Positions 1-8,377 of a stretch of DNA of 64,000 bases are shown in pieces. Made by a program: the position numbers and the translations under genes. Numbering within the stretch: the first letter of the stretch is position 1; each line of letters opens with the position of its first letter. This DNA comes from CAYXDR01 sp046498185 (lineage in GTDB: Bacteria; Desulfobacterota; DSM-4660; Desulfatiglandales; Desulfatiglandaceae). The stretch covers positions 1-64,000 of the forward strand of contig JAWOBE010000076.1 in NCBI GenBank assembly GCA_046498185.1. Reading direction: 5' to 3'. The notes beneath the pieces were generated by a model. The model searched no databases. It saw only the letters and a list, made by a program, of their open reading frames with translations, and was not told where the DNA came from.

Positions 1-632
1 TTCCTCCCTACAGACATCCTTCTAAAATCTGGGGCATCGGGCTCAATTACAGGGAACACGCAACGGATCTTTCCGAAAAAGTCCCGGATTCGATACCCGG
101 AAGCTTCATGAAGCCCTGCACAACGATAATAGGGCACAAGGAGCCGATCGTCATCCCGGAACGGTCTGAAAAAACGACCGCCGAGGGTGAATTGGGCCTT
201 ATAATAGGGAAAACGTGCAAAAACGTACCAATGGATAAATGGCGGGAGGTAATAGCCGGGTTCACTGCCGTCATAGATATGACGGCGGAAGATATTCTCA
301 GGAAAAACCCGCGTTACCTGACCCTTTCCAAAAGCTTCGATACTTTTTTCAGCTTCGGTCCGGTTGTACTGACCACAGACGAGATCGAGGATGTCTTGGA
401 CCTGAAGGTTGCCACATGCATAAACGATAGGATACACGCAGAAAATAAAGTGGCCAACATGGCTTTTACCCCGGATTTTCTCGTCTCCTTCCATTCCAGC
501 GTGATGACACTTTTGCCCGGTGACATCATATCCACCGGAACCCCGGGAGCCGTTGCAATAAAAAACCAAGACATCGTCGAATGCCGAATAGACGGGTTTG
601 AACCGCTGATCAACCCGGTAAAAACTGAATAA
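1..632 (+). CDS. Fumarylacetoacetate hydrolase (FAH) family protein, 5' partial
   Basis: The reading frame is open from base 3 to the TAA at 630-632, so the gene starts left of the window. The first visible residues (IWGIGLNYREHA) are the conserved N-terminal block of FAH-fold C-C hydrolases and decarboxylases. A likely metal-binding set follows: EGELGLIIG (two acidic residues) and an aspartate in AVIDMTAEDI. The C-terminal GDIISTGTPGAV loop is typical of the family. Members act on acylpyruvates or 2-hydroxy-dienoate-type acids, usually late in catabolism of aromatic or related compounds; the substrate here is unknown. A second FAH gene begins 10 bases downstream, so the two are probably co-transcribed. 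The first in-frame ATG at 108 is internal and would delete the N-terminal block. Confidence 0.9.
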   Translation, partial: PPYRHPSKIWGIGLNYREHATDLSEKVPDSIPGSFMKPCTTIIGHKEPIVIPERSEKTTAEGELGLIIGKTCKNVPMDKWREVIAGFTAVIDMTAEDILRKNPRYLTLSKSFDTFFSFGPVVLTTDEIEDVLDLKVATCINDRIHAENKVANMAFTPDFLVSFHSSVMTLLPGDIISTGTPGAVAIKNQDIVECRIDGFEPLINPVKTE

Positions 633-642
633 GGAGATTGTC

Positions 643-1284
643 ATGGAAAACCAGAAACCCGATTCATCCCGTATCTTTTGTATAGGCAGAAATTACCTTG
701 CACATGCCGCTGAGCTGGGAAATCCGGTTACCGAAGAACCGGTTGTTTTCATGAAACCTTCCCAATGCCTTGTATCACCCGGAGGTACGATCCTGTTTCC
801 GCCACATGGTAAAGAACTCCACCATGAGGCAGAGGTGGTGCTCCGAATCGGGCGTCGATGTGCAAACGTAAAAGCCGAACAGGCCGCTGGTTTTATAGAC
901 GGGGTTGGGCTGGGGTTGGATCTCACGCTCCGGGACGTGCAGGACTCTCTCAAAAAGCGAAGCCTCCCATGGGAAAAAGCCAAGGCTTTCGAACAAAGCG
1001 CCCCCCTCGGGCCGATCATTGAAATAGATAAGATAGCCGACATAGACAACCTGGCCTTCACCTGCAAAGTAAACGGTAAAGTGAGGCAGCAGGGCTGCAC
1101 CGCTGACATGATTTTTCCACCGGCCCGGATCGTTTCGTATTTAAGCGGAATCTGGGACCTCATGCCGGGGGACCTTATATATACCGGAACACCCCAAGGT
1201 GTCGCCCCACTTTCAGGGGGTGACACAATAACGGTCGAAGCGGACTGGGCCGGCTCCCACTCATGGAAAATCGTCTCTATTTGA
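643..1284 (+). CDS. Fumarylacetoacetate hydrolase family protein
   Basis: This is a 213-residue protein, about the length of short acylpyruvase-type FAH proteins. ATG 643 is preceded by AAGGAG at good spacing. Motifs in order are IGRNYLAHAAELGNP (residues ~12-26), the acidic pair in HHEAEVVLRIG, GVGLGLDLTLRDVQ with the third acidic ligand, and GDLIYTGTPQGVAP near the C-terminus. It belongs to the same family as the gene 10 bases upstream but is clearly diverged from it. The two may form a hetero-oligomer or act on successive intermediates, which is inference. The iron-dependent alcohol dehydrogenase just downstream suggests a small catabolic operon. The substrate cannot be read from sequence. 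Confidence 0.92.
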   Translation: MENQKPDSSRIFCIGRNYLAHAAELGNPVTEEPVVFMKPSQCLVSPGGTILFPPHGKELHHEAEVVLRIGRRCANVKAEQAAGFIDGVGLGLDLTLRDVQDSLKKRSLPWEKAKAFEQSAPLGPIIEIDKIADIDNLAFTCKVNGKVRQQGCTADMIFPPARIVSYLSGIWDLMPGDLIYTGTPQGVAPLSGGDTITVEADWAGSHSWKIVSI

Positions 1285-1307
1285 AAAAATCTCTAAAGGA
1301 GGGCTTT

Positions 1308-2495
1308 ATGTTATCCACGAGAACATTCCTGGTGCCACCGGTCCTGATCACCGGCTCCGGTTCATCTGATATTGTCGGACAGGAAATCGCAAAATTGGGT
1401 CTGAAAAAAGGGCTTCTGGTAACAGATGGAGTCCTGTGCAGAACTGAAATGCTGGAAAGAATCAAAAATAAACTTCAGGAAAACAAAATTGAATTCGCTA
1501 TCTACGACAGCATTGATAGTGAACCCACAGTTGATTTTGTTGCAAACGGGCTGGAGGTTTACAGGAAAGAAGCCTGCCGATTTGTAATCGCAGTGGGCGG
1601 CGGAAGCGCGATCGATACCGCCAAGGCTATATGCGCGATGGCGACAAACGAAGGATCCATTGCGGACTATAAGGGTCTAAACAGGCTGCCCAACCGCTCG
1701 GCACCATTGATTGCAGTCCCTACCACGGCCGGGACTGGAAGCGAAGTGACTGTGTTTACAATTATCACGGACACAAAAACAGATGTAAAAATGCTTATAG
1801 GGAGCCCTTATCTTATGCCTCGGGTGGCGATCGTCGATCCCCTGCTGACAGTCTCATGTCCCAGAGAGCTTACAGCGGCAGTCGGCATTGACGCCCTCAC
1901 CCATGCGATAGAAGCCTATGTTTCGCTGAAAGCCCAACCCATGAGTGATCTTTTCGCTCTCTCTGCGATAGAATTCATTTCAGGCAATCTCAGACAAGCC
2001 TGGGCCAACGGCAATAATATCGAAGCGAGGGAAAAGACCATGATGGGAGCTCTCCAGGCCGGGATTGCGTTCAGCAATTCATCCGTAGCTCTTGTCCACG
2101 GAATGTCCCGCCCTATAGGAGCATACTTCCATGTGGCTCATGGGGTATCAAACGCAGCACTTCTCGGCCCCGTCACTGAATTCAGCCTCCTCGGGAATCC
2201 GGAGCGTTATGCGGACATCGCCCTGGCGATGGGGGAAAACGTAGAAGGTCTTACTGCCATGGAAGCGGCCATGGTCGCGGCTGAAGCGATAAATGACCTT
2301 GTTAGCGACGTCCAGATACCACTTTTGAGCGAGCTAGGGGTCGATGAGAACAAACTCGAGAAACTGGCGCCCAAGATGGCCGAGGCTGCCATAGCGAGCG
2401 GAAGCCCGGGAAATAATCCCAGGCAGGCGACAAAAGCGGAAATTATTGAACTATATAAAATTGTTTATAAAAAATGCCGATTGCCTGAAGCTTGA
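1308..2495 (+). CDS. Iron-containing alcohol dehydrogenase
   Basis: A 395-residue group III (iron-dependent) alcohol dehydrogenase, NAD(P)-linked. ATG 1308 was chosen because AAAGGAGGG lies just upstream; an earlier in-frame ATG at 1263 would overlap the FAH gene and adds no conserved sequence. The nucleotide-binding GGGSAIDTAKAI, the AVPTTAGTGSEVT loop, and the metal-binding region GIDALTHAIEAYVS to HGMSRPIGAYFHVAHG are all intact. The family reduces or oxidises short-chain alcohols, 4-hydroxybutyrate, lactaldehyde or sulfoacetaldehyde. A sulfoacetaldehyde reductase role is conceivable given the aminotransferase and TauT-type importer nearby, but this is only an inference. The TGA stop at 2493-2495 lies inside the terminal inverted repeat of a dispersed repeat. 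Confidence 0.95.
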   Translation: MLSTRTFLVPPVLITGSGSSDIVGQEIAKLGLKKGLLVTDGVLCRTEMLERIKNKLQENKIEFAIYDSIDSEPTVDFVANGLEVYRKEACRFVIAVGGGSAIDTAKAICAMATNEGSIADYKGLNRLPNRSAPLIAVPTTAGTGSEVTVFTIITDTKTDVKMLIGSPYLMPRVAIVDPLLTVSCPRELTAAVGIDALTHAIEAYVSLKAQPMSDLFALSAIEFISGNLRQAWANGNNIEAREKTMMGALQAGIAFSNSSVALVHGMSRPIGAYFHVAHGVSNAALLGPVTEFSLLGNPERYADIALAMGENVEGLTAMEAAMVAAEAINDLVSDVQIPLLSELGVDENKLEKLAPKMAEAAIASGSPGNNPRQATKAEIIELYKIVYKKCRLPEA

Positions 2496-2652
2496 TGGCC
2501 TCGTAAAAAGTCAAAACAACGGTACCCCTCGGGGTCGGGGTCGCTATCGGCATCGGTATCGGACGTTGATCGGCGGGCTTTTCGACCCCGATACCGATGC
2601 CGACCCCGACGCCGATAAGGCTGGGATGATACTTTTTACGGTTTCATCAAGC
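2491..2652 (+). repeat. Dispersed palindromic repeat, copy A
   Basis: A MITE-like non-coding element of about 160 bp. The left end reads AAGCTTGATG then CGTAAAAAGT after four variable bases. The right end is its inverted counterpart (ACTTTTTACG then CATCAAGCTT), giving terminal inverted repeats of about 24 bp with four mismatches. The interior is built from G(G/T)(A/G)TCG-type hexamers on the left arm (2532-2563) and their complement on the right arm (2584-2617), so the transcript would fold into a long GC-rich hairpin with an AT-poor loop. This copy has extra hexamer units on its right arm compared with the copies at 47.2 and 49.0 kb. It lies between convergent genes and could act as a terminator for both. 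Confidence 0.85.
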
Positions 2653-2692
2653 TTGATCAAATGTATAACCGCTCTCTATTAAGTAAAACAAT

Positions 2693-4504
2693 CTAATCGA
2701 GGCCGAGTTCTCGAAGCTTCCACTCCTCAGGTATGCCGTCTTTGCTCCACCCCCGAAGTGAATAAAAGCGGTCGAGCATTCGGTCGAGTTCCTCCGGCGG
2801 GCAGAAACGCCCGGCGGCGGGACCGTCGGGTATCGGCTCATGCACAACACGGTATGGAAGCGCGTCGTCTTTTCTACTCACCCCGCGTTTCACATTGATC
2901 ATCCGCTCCAGGTTGTATATACGCTCCCCGATTTTTTCCAGCTCCCCGAGAGAAATGTCAAAGCCGGTACCGGCCTTTGCTATAACCGCCATGTGTTCAT
3001 TCAGAGGGGTCCCTATGCCACGCTCGGCGATAAAACGGCAAACAATCAGGCTGTCTCCAACCGCGGTGAAATACTGATTTTTTACTACGTATTCGGGTTG
3101 GCCGTCGAAACCAGGGTCTTCGCCGTTCAAATCATATTTCGGCCTGCCGTCGTGGTGGCTTCCTCCGCGCGTGGATGTCGGGTAGGCAAGTGACATACCG
3201 CGAAGGCCTCTTGCAGAATGGCCGGCGATTTCAAGTCCTTTTACAGAATAGAGATATTTGTAGGCATCACCTCCGAAAGCCGCCGCAAGCCGCGTGGAGC
3301 CTTTCCCCAGGTGAACTCCCACCCCTTTTCGAAGAGCGGTCGCTTCGATCAGCCCGGGCAAGGCGTCGCCACAACCGAAATGCACAGCCCCTCCGAGCTC
3401 TCCAACCCCGGCGACCCCCTTTTCAACGCACTCGGCAACAAAGGCCATGGTGACCCCCATGGAAATCGTGTCAAGCCCCATAAGGTCGCACATATGGTTT
3501 GCGGCGATAACGGCTTCAACATCGGGATTTTCGAGCATCGAACCCAGGGAGTACAGGGTCTCGTACTCGGGCATCTTTACCGGGTCTCCAGGCAGATCAT
3601 TTTTCTTCAGCCTGACGTTCTTTCCGCAACCCACCGGACAGCCGAAACAGGCGGTATCCTCGACCCGGTAATTCTCCCGTAACATTTCCCCGTTAAGGGA
3701 AGAAGCAAACTGAAAGGTTTCCCTGCTGTTGTTCTTCGTTCCCAGCATCCCCAGCCCGTTTATAATGTCTACGAGAAACGGCGTTCCGTATTCCGAGAAA
3801 GGTTTGGTTGCCGCCCTCAGGGTGGGAAAACGTTCCTTCAAAACGCCCGCGAGCAAATCCCTGTCAGCCGCGGGCGTCCGTCGATTCCCACGGGCGACCA
3901 CGGCTTTCAAACGTTTGGCTCCCAGTGCGGCGCCCAATCCTCCTCTACCCGCAGCCCCGTAACGTTTACCACCACCGATAATATTCGCGAAAAGAACCTT
4001 ATTCTCGCCTGCGGGGCCGATGGATACGCATGAAGCCCCTGGTCCCTCAATTCTCTCCAATTCCTGGATCGTTTCCACGGTGGTTTTCCCCCAGAGGGAT
4101 CCGGCCGGCTTTATTTCCGCACCCATCTCTGTCACCAACAAATATACAGGCTCTGAGGCTCTACCCCTGATTACAATCGCATCAAAGCCGGTACGTTTCT
4201 GGGTGACGGCGAACTTACCTCCGAAGTTGGAATCGAAGAAAAGCCCTGTTAGAGGGGAAAATCCGCAGACATGCCCGCGGCTCGTCCCCCACAGCGGGGT
4301 ATCCGTCAACGGCCCAACAGTAAAAACGATCCCATTTTCCGGACCGAGCGCATCCGCGCTGACAGGAACTGTATCATGAATAATTTTCACGCCCAGCCCG
4401 TTTCCACCAAGGTATGCACGATAGACTCCTTCGTCATATTCGACGCGTCTGGCTTCAGCAGAGCTCAAATCAACATCCAGATAAACACCATTCATTCCAT
4501 ACAT
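2693..4504 (-). CDS. Aldehyde:ferredoxin oxidoreductase (AOR) family protein
   Basis: A 603-residue tungsten/molybdenum-bis-pterin enzyme that oxidises aldehydes to carboxylates with ferredoxin, or the reverse. Visible motifs are the N-terminal AYLGGNGLG, the pterin-binding segment around residues 75-98 (CGFSPLTG to SNFGGKF), and the [4Fe-4S] ligands C286-x2-C289-x3-C293 with a distal cysteine in DSLIVCRF. The length matches the family (about 600-620). ATG 4504 is used; GAGGAGG lies about 10 bases upstream. It is transcribed toward the convergent alcohol dehydrogenase, from which repeat copy A separates it. A hairpin terminator at 4566-4597 separates it from the upstream transporter genes, so it may be expressed by readthrough or from its own short promoter region. 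The aldehyde substrate is unknown. Confidence 0.94.
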   Translation of the reverse strand: MYGMNGVYLDVDLSSAEARRVEYDEGVYRAYLGGNGLGVKIIHDTVPVSADALGPENGIVFTVGPLTDTPLWGTSRGHVCGFSPLTGLFFDSNFGGKFAVTQKRTGFDAIVIRGRASEPVYLLVTEMGAEIKPAGSLWGKTTVETIQELERIEGPGASCVSIGPAGENKVLFANIIGGGKRYGAAGRGGLGAALGAKRLKAVVARGNRRTPAADRDLLAGVLKERFPTLRAATKPFSEYGTPFLVDIINGLGMLGTKNNSRETFQFASSLNGEMLRENYRVEDTACFGCPVGCGKNVRLKKNDLPGDPVKMPEYETLYSLGSMLENPDVEAVIAANHMCDLMGLDTISMGVTMAFVAECVEKGVAGVGELGGAVHFGCGDALPGLIEATALRKGVGVHLGKGSTRLAAAFGGDAYKYLYSVKGLEIAGHSARGLRGMSLAYPTSTRGGSHHDGRPKYDLNGEDPGFDGQPEYVVKNQYFTAVGDSLIVCRFIAERGIGTPLNEHMAVIAKAGTGFDISLGELEKIGERIYNLERMINVKRGVSRKDDALPYRVVHEPIPDGPAAGRFCPPEELDRMLDRFYSLRGWSKDGIPEEWKLRELGLD

Positions 4505-4565
4505 ATCCTCTTACCCTCCTCATTGATTCAACCTGATGCCCCGTTGTCCGGACCATATCAAACAG

Positions 4566-4597
4566 CAAAAAGCCGGGCCACCTGTCGAATCCGGCTC
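4566..4597 (-). terminator. Intrinsic terminator after the ABC importer operon
   Basis: On the minus strand AGCCGG and CCGGCT form a 6-bp GC-rich stem (4591-4596 with 4571-4576), followed directly by a TTTTT run. It lies 25 bases past the stop codon of the last transporter gene and about 60 bases before the AOR start. The large 14-base loop makes it moderate in strength, so some readthrough into AOR is plausible. Confidence 0.6.
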
Positions 4598-4620
4598 TGG
4601 ACCCTGTTCGCGCGATTTTT

Positions 4621-5397
4621 TCAAAGAATCAGTTCGGAATCATCCACGATCATCTGACGGAGCTTCAAAAACTCCATATCAGTGTGCTCTCTGGGTCTTG
4701 GCAGGTTTACATCGTAGACACTCTTCAAGCGGCCGGGCAATTTACCTTCCAGGCTTACGATGCGGTCAGCCAGGAAAACAGCTTCATCGATGCTGTTGGT
4801 AACAAAAATCACCGTGCGTTTCTCAGTTTGCCAGATACGTTCTGTTTCTCTTTCCATAAACATGCGAGTCTGAGCATCCAGTTGCCCGAAAGGTTCATCA
4901 AGAAGCATCACCTCGGGGTCATTTGCATACGCCCGCGCTATGCCCACCCGCTGCTTCATTCCGCCGCTTAGCTGGTGCGGATAATGTCTTTCGAATCCGG
5001 TCAGCCCTACAAGATCGATATAATACTGGGCGATTTTTCTACGTACCTTCTTGCCGACACCTCGCAGTTTGGGACCCATTTCCACGTTGCCCATGACCGT
5101 ACGCCAAGCAAACAGCATATAGCTCTGGAAAACAAGACCACGATCCTGGCCCGGGCCTGTTATGCCTATTCCGTCGAGAATAACCCTGCCCTCCGTCGGA
5201 GTTTCCAGGCCAGCGATGATGCGGAGCAAAGTGCTTTTACCTGATTGCCCCGGCCCTAAAATAACCAGAAATTCATTATGATAAACGTCCAGGGAAACAT
5301 TCTCCAAAACATGAACCTGTTGTGTCTCTTTCTGGATAAATATCTTTCGTATATTCCGGCAGGATATTTTAGGTACTGATTTTCCATTTTCAGCCAT
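4621..5397 (-). CDS. NitT/TauT-type ABC transporter ATP-binding protein (first of two); H-loop His replaced by Asn
   Basis: A 258-residue cytoplasmic nucleotide-binding subunit of a nitrate/sulfonate/taurine-type importer. Walker A is GPGQSGKS (48-55), the Q-loop glutamine is at 91, the signature LSGGMKQR (143-150) is canonical, and the Walker B stretch LLDEP carries catalytic E168. The H-loop position, normally VTHDIDEA, reads VTNSIDEA, so the switch histidine is Asn at residue 201 (codon AAC). It is the last gene of the operon aminotransferase-ATPase-binding protein-permease-permease-ATPase and probably pairs with the second ATPase at 8378-9151. The upstream ribosome-binding site is weak (AAGAGATAATAA). 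Confidence 0.94.
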   Translation of the reverse strand: MAENGKSVPKISCRNIRKIFIQKETQQVHVLENVSLDVYHNEFLVILGPGQSGKSTLLRIIAGLETPTEGRVILDGIGITGPGQDRGLVFQSYMLFAWRTVMGNVEMGPKLRGVGKKVRRKIAQYYIDLVGLTGFERHYPHQLSGGMKQRVGIARAYANDPEVMLLDEPFGQLDAQTRMFMERETERIWQTEKRTVIFVTNSIDEAVFLADRIVSLEGKLPGRLKSVYDVNLPRPREHTDMEFLKLRQMIVDDSELIL

Positions 5398-5415
5398 TTA
5401 TTATCTCTTTTTTAA

Positions 5416-6273
5416 TCAATTTTTTTCAATTTCACGTTTCCAAGGGCATATTACCTTTTCAAGCCATGTAATTAATAAAGTGGTCGTCAAAGCCACAAGA
5501 GCTATAATGATCATTCCTCCGATAACAAGTTCAGGCTTGGTCAACTTCATTCCCCGAATTATTATCCAGCCCAGGCCGGATCTGGAACTGACCAACTCTG
5601 CAGCCAACACGCAAGTCCAGGCGATGGACATGGAAATCTGCAAACCTGCAAAAATAGCCGGGAATGCTGCCGGAAAGCTGACCTGAATGATTTCATGCCA
5701 CCTTTTCCCGCCCAAAACCCTGATGACATCATAAAGCTCCGGTTCAATCAGGCGGATACCATTGTAGGAGTTCAAGAGACACGGTACAAAGGTACCGACA
5801 ACGATGATAAACACCTTCGAAGGCTCTCCGATACCGAACCAAAGTATGGAAATCGAAATCCATGCGATGGGAGGCATGGGTTTCAGAAGATCGAAAAGCG
5901 GTTTGACTATTGCGCTGACATAACGGTTAAGGCCCATAAAGAGCCCAAGGGGAATAGCAATCGCAGATGCGATTGAAAACCCGATTAAAATACGGCGGGT
6001 ACTGTCCCAGATATGGCCCCAAAGAGTCAGTCCGGCCAGACGAACCTGCGTGAGACGGTAAAGTTCTTTAACCACCTCAGCTGGTGTAGCCAACGATCGG
6101 CCCAGAATTCCTGAAGCAGCCACCCAGTGCCATGTGAGAATAAATAATATCAATGAAACGATATAAAGAAAAAATTCGTTTGTGACAGCTTTTTTAAAAC
6201 TGAAAGGACTCTGCTCTTTGACAGCCTTGATTATTTCATTTGCTGGAGTTCCTGTATGAGTGGGGGATGTCAA
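5416..6273 (-). CDS. NitT/TauT-type ABC transporter permease
   Basis: A 285-residue inner-membrane permease of the SsuC/TauC type. The TTG at 6273 is chosen because a perfect AGGAGGT lies 6-7 bases upstream; starting at 6327 would overlap the preceding permease by 50 bases and add no conserved sequence. The upstream gene's TAA stop lies inside this Shine-Dalgarno region, only 4 bases from the TTG, so translation is tightly coupled. Several hydrophobic helices are visible (near FFLYIVSLILFILTW, IASAIAIPLGLFMG and GGMIIIALVALTTTLLI). The cytoplasmic EAA loop reads IRVLGGKRWHEIIQVSFPAAFP, the docking site for the ATPases. It likely forms a heterodimer with the adjacent permease. Confidence 0.94.
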   Translation of the reverse strand: MTSPTHTGTPANEIIKAVKEQSPFSFKKAVTNEFFLYIVSLILFILTWHWVAASGILGRSLATPAEVVKELYRLTQVRLAGLTLWGHIWDSTRRILIGFSIASAIAIPLGLFMGLNRYVSAIVKPLFDLLKPMPPIAWISISILWFGIGEPSKVFIIVVGTFVPCLLNSYNGIRLIEPELYDVIRVLGGKRWHEIIQVSFPAAFPAIFAGLQISMSIAWTCVLAAELVSSRSGLGWIIIRGMKLTKPELVIGGMIIIALVALTTTLLITWLEKVICPWKREIEKN

Positions 6274-6277
6274 GAAA

Positions 6278-7072
6278 TTACCTCCTGATACCAGCCAGAA
6301 GCCTTTTTTCCAGTTGATCGATAACAAACCCTATAATTGCCCCGCCCACACCAACTGAAACCATTCCCAGCACCACCATCTCCGGCAGCGCGAGCCTTCG
6401 ACCCATAGTTATAAGAAAGCCCAGACCCTGGTCGGCGGCTAAAAGTTCAGCGGCCACAAGGTTGGTCCAGCAATAGGCAAGGGCAATCTGAAGCGCTCCA
6501 AAAACCATCGGCAATGAAGATGGAATACAGATCTGCATGAATATCTGCCAATCGGTCGCTCCGTATGTGCGAGCCATTTGAATGAGGGTGGGATTGGTCA
6601 TTTTTACACCGACCCAGGCATTAATCACGCAGGGCACGATGCCTGCGATCCAAATGATAAACACTTTACCCCACAAGCCGATACCGAACCAAAAAATGCA
6701 CAAAGGAATCCAGGCAATAGGTGGAATAGGCCGGATCAATTCAAATACAGGCCTGAAAAGACCGCGAACAAGCGTAAACCAACCCATGAGCAGACCCAGG
6801 GGAATTCCCACAAAAAGGGCCAGTAAGTAACCTGTGAGGGCAACCTTGAAACTAGCCCAGGCATGCCGATGCAACAAAGCACCGTCGGGATTTACGTCAC
6901 CCAGTTTATCAATGAAAAGCTCAAACACCTGGCTGGGGGCTGCAAGCATTGTCGAAGGAACAATGCCGCTTCGAACGATAAATTCCCAGCCTCCGAAAAA
7001 CGCGGCCAAGCTGAGGAAGGGCAAAAACCGCAGAATCAGAGGTGTTTTTATTTTTACAGCTTCATATGCCAT
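6278..7072 (-). CDS. NitT/TauT-type ABC transporter permease
   Basis: A 264-residue inner-membrane permease, paralogous to the next gene. ATG 7072 has GAGAGG upstream. Helices are visible near the N-terminus (RFLPFLSLAAFFGGWEFIV) and C-terminus (GMVSVGVGGAIIGFVID). The EAA-like loop is ARTYGATDWQIFMQICIPSSLP, and the conserved family stretch PIPPIAWIPLCIFWFGIG is present. Two different permeases with two different ATPases and one binding protein point to a fully heteromeric importer rather than the usual homodimeric TauBC arrangement. A strong hairpin separates it from the binding-protein gene upstream. Confidence 0.94.
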   Translation of the reverse strand: MAYEAVKIKTPLILRFLPFLSLAAFFGGWEFIVRSGIVPSTMLAAPSQVFELFIDKLGDVNPDGALLHRHAWASFKVALTGYLLALFVGIPLGLLMGWFTLVRGLFRPVFELIRPIPPIAWIPLCIFWFGIGLWGKVFIIWIAGIVPCVINAWVGVKMTNPTLIQMARTYGATDWQIFMQICIPSSLPMVFGALQIALAYCWTNLVAAELLAADQGLGFLITMGRRLALPEMVVLGMVSVGVGGAIIGFVIDQLEKRLLAGIRR

Positions 7073-7111
7073 TAATAGCCTCTCAAATGCTTTCTGCTCG
7101 GTTTCAAAAAT

Positions 7112-7146
7112 AGGTTGAAGGGCAAAACAAACCTGCCCTTCAACCT
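7112..7146 (-). terminator. Intercistronic hairpin between binding protein and permease
   Basis: A perfect 13-bp stem (7112-7124 with 7134-7146, AGGTTGAAGGGCA) with a 9-base loop is followed on the minus strand by ATTTTTG. It sits 10 bases past the binding-protein stop codon and 40 bases before the permease start. Such structures commonly attenuate transcription or protect the upstream mRNA, so that binding protein is made in excess over membrane subunits. That role is inferred from position. Confidence 0.7.
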
Positions 7147-7155
7147 AAAAATGGT

Positions 7156-8238
7156 TTATTTATAGTCTGGAATTGGTATTTTAACCATTTTGAGAAATCT
7201 GTCTGTGACCCATTCTCCTTTAGCCACTTTTGCCAGTTCTTCATCTTTCATGCGTCCGTTTGCATGCAGCCATTCGGCAATCTTCCGCTCCCATATCGCT
7301 GAAGTAGGTTCACCTGCGGAAGGATCGAAAAGTTTCAGCTGCTCTGCATACTTCCATACCGGATGGCCTTCGATGTCTTTTCTTGCCTGCTCGGTTGTAT
7401 ATTCCATCCCGGCCCATTCTTGATACATCCTCTTGAATAGTTTTATGTTTTCATCAGTGGCGCCCTCGTCAGCCAGTTTATTGATGGCTCGGAACATAAC
7501 CCTGAGGAATTTTGCCACCACTTCGGGATTTTTATCACAAAAATCTTTATCACCTATAAAAGTAATCGGCAAGGCGCGCCCAGCGGTGTTAACATTTGCC
7601 GCCTCAATCCATTTCTGATCTTCGGCCTGGTATGTATACGGGGCCCACAAGCAGACGAAATCGCCGATTCCTTTTTCAAAAGCGGCAACTGCGGAAGCCT
7701 GATCCATATGCCTGACCACCACATCGCTGTCCTTGAGGCCAAATACGTCCAGATATCCAGCCATAGCATAGTGCGCGGAGGAAACTGTAGTTACCAGGAA
7801 CGTCTTGCCCTTAATATCTTCAGCTTTTCCGTAAACTTCCGGAAAACCGCTCACCGACCCTTTTGTCTTTGCTATCGGACTGTCAGGCCGAACGAAAACA
7901 GCATTCAAAAATGATTCATCGTTACCGAGTCCGATCATGTAAGCATCATAACGAAGAGCTCCCATAACATGAGGCACACCGCCGATGCCGCCTAGAGCCC
8001 ATTGTTTAGCCGGAAGGGCCTCGAGGATTTCCATCCCGCTTTCGAAGTAAAGCAACTCAAAATCCAGGCCTTCCTCCTTGTCCCATCCCTTTTCCTTGGC
8101 ATACCATGGGAAAAAGACTTCATGCTCAGGCATCCAGGCGGTTGGAAGTTTTATCAAATCCGAGGCCGGCGCAGTCAGCGGAGCGCCGAAAATAATGATC
8201 GCCAAAAACAACATACCGATCAAACCGATTCTCTTCAT
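7156..8238 (-). CDS. ABC transporter substrate-binding protein (NitT/TauT/SsuA-like)
   Basis: A 360-residue periplasmic solute receptor. The N-terminus has a clear Sec signal (MKR, then a hydrophobic core to about residue 22, and a likely APA-S cleavage site) without a lipobox. The mature part begins with the family pattern LPTAWMPEHEVFFPWYAKEKGWDKEEGLD and continues with GIGGVPHV and KTFLVTTVSSAHYA, as in NMT1/SsuA-type receptors for sulfonates, taurine, nitrate or thiamin precursors. AGGAGGTG precedes ATG 8238. The gene sits between an ATPase (upstream) and two permeases (downstream). The ligand is unknown; the linked class III aminotransferase suggests an amino- or sulfonate-bearing substrate. 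Confidence 0.93.
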   Translation of the reverse strand: MKRIGLIGMLFLAIIIFGAPLTAPASDLIKLPTAWMPEHEVFFPWYAKEKGWDKEEGLDFELLYFESGMEILEALPAKQWALGGIGGVPHVMGALRYDAYMIGLGNDESFLNAVFVRPDSPIAKTKGSVSGFPEVYGKAEDIKGKTFLVTTVSSAHYAMAGYLDVFGLKDSDVVVRHMDQASAVAAFEKGIGDFVCLWAPYTYQAEDQKWIEAANVNTAGRALPITFIGDKDFCDKNPEVVAKFLRVMFRAINKLADEGATDENIKLFKRMYQEWAGMEYTTEQARKDIEGHPVWKYAEQLKLFDPSAGEPTSAIWERKIAEWLHANGRMKDEELAKVAKGEWVTDRFLKMVKIPIPDYK

Positions 8239-8377
8239 TTAACACCTCCTTTTACTTCATGGCCAAAGCCTGTTTTTCGGTTTTCCCATGATTTATCCTT
8301 ACTTACCCTTTATGATTTCCTTACCCTGTATCACCTCCTTCATCAAACGATTAAGCGAGAATATTTAAATAATCATC

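Noticed and set aside
1263..1307. Earlier ATG for the alcohol dehydrogenase
   Set aside because: It would overlap the FAH gene and bypass the strong AAAGGAGGG placed for ATG 1308.
2521..2620. Short repeated units resembling a CRISPR or tandem array
   Set aside because: Units are hexamers without unique spacers and belong to hairpin arms of a dispersed element.
2446..2682. Open frame reading through repeat copy A (KSQNN, RGRGRYRHRYR, DPDADPDADK)
   Set aside because: The sequence is only the translation of the palindromic hexamer repeat; the same artefact occurs at 48931-49146 in copy D, and both start inside the preceding gene.
8300..8360. AAGGAGGTG and nearby direct repeats (GTAAGGA-AATCAT) upstream of the binding-protein gene, suggesting a small gene
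   Set aside because: Frames after these sites are only about 10 codons long; probably a duplicated Shine-Dalgarno region in the leader.
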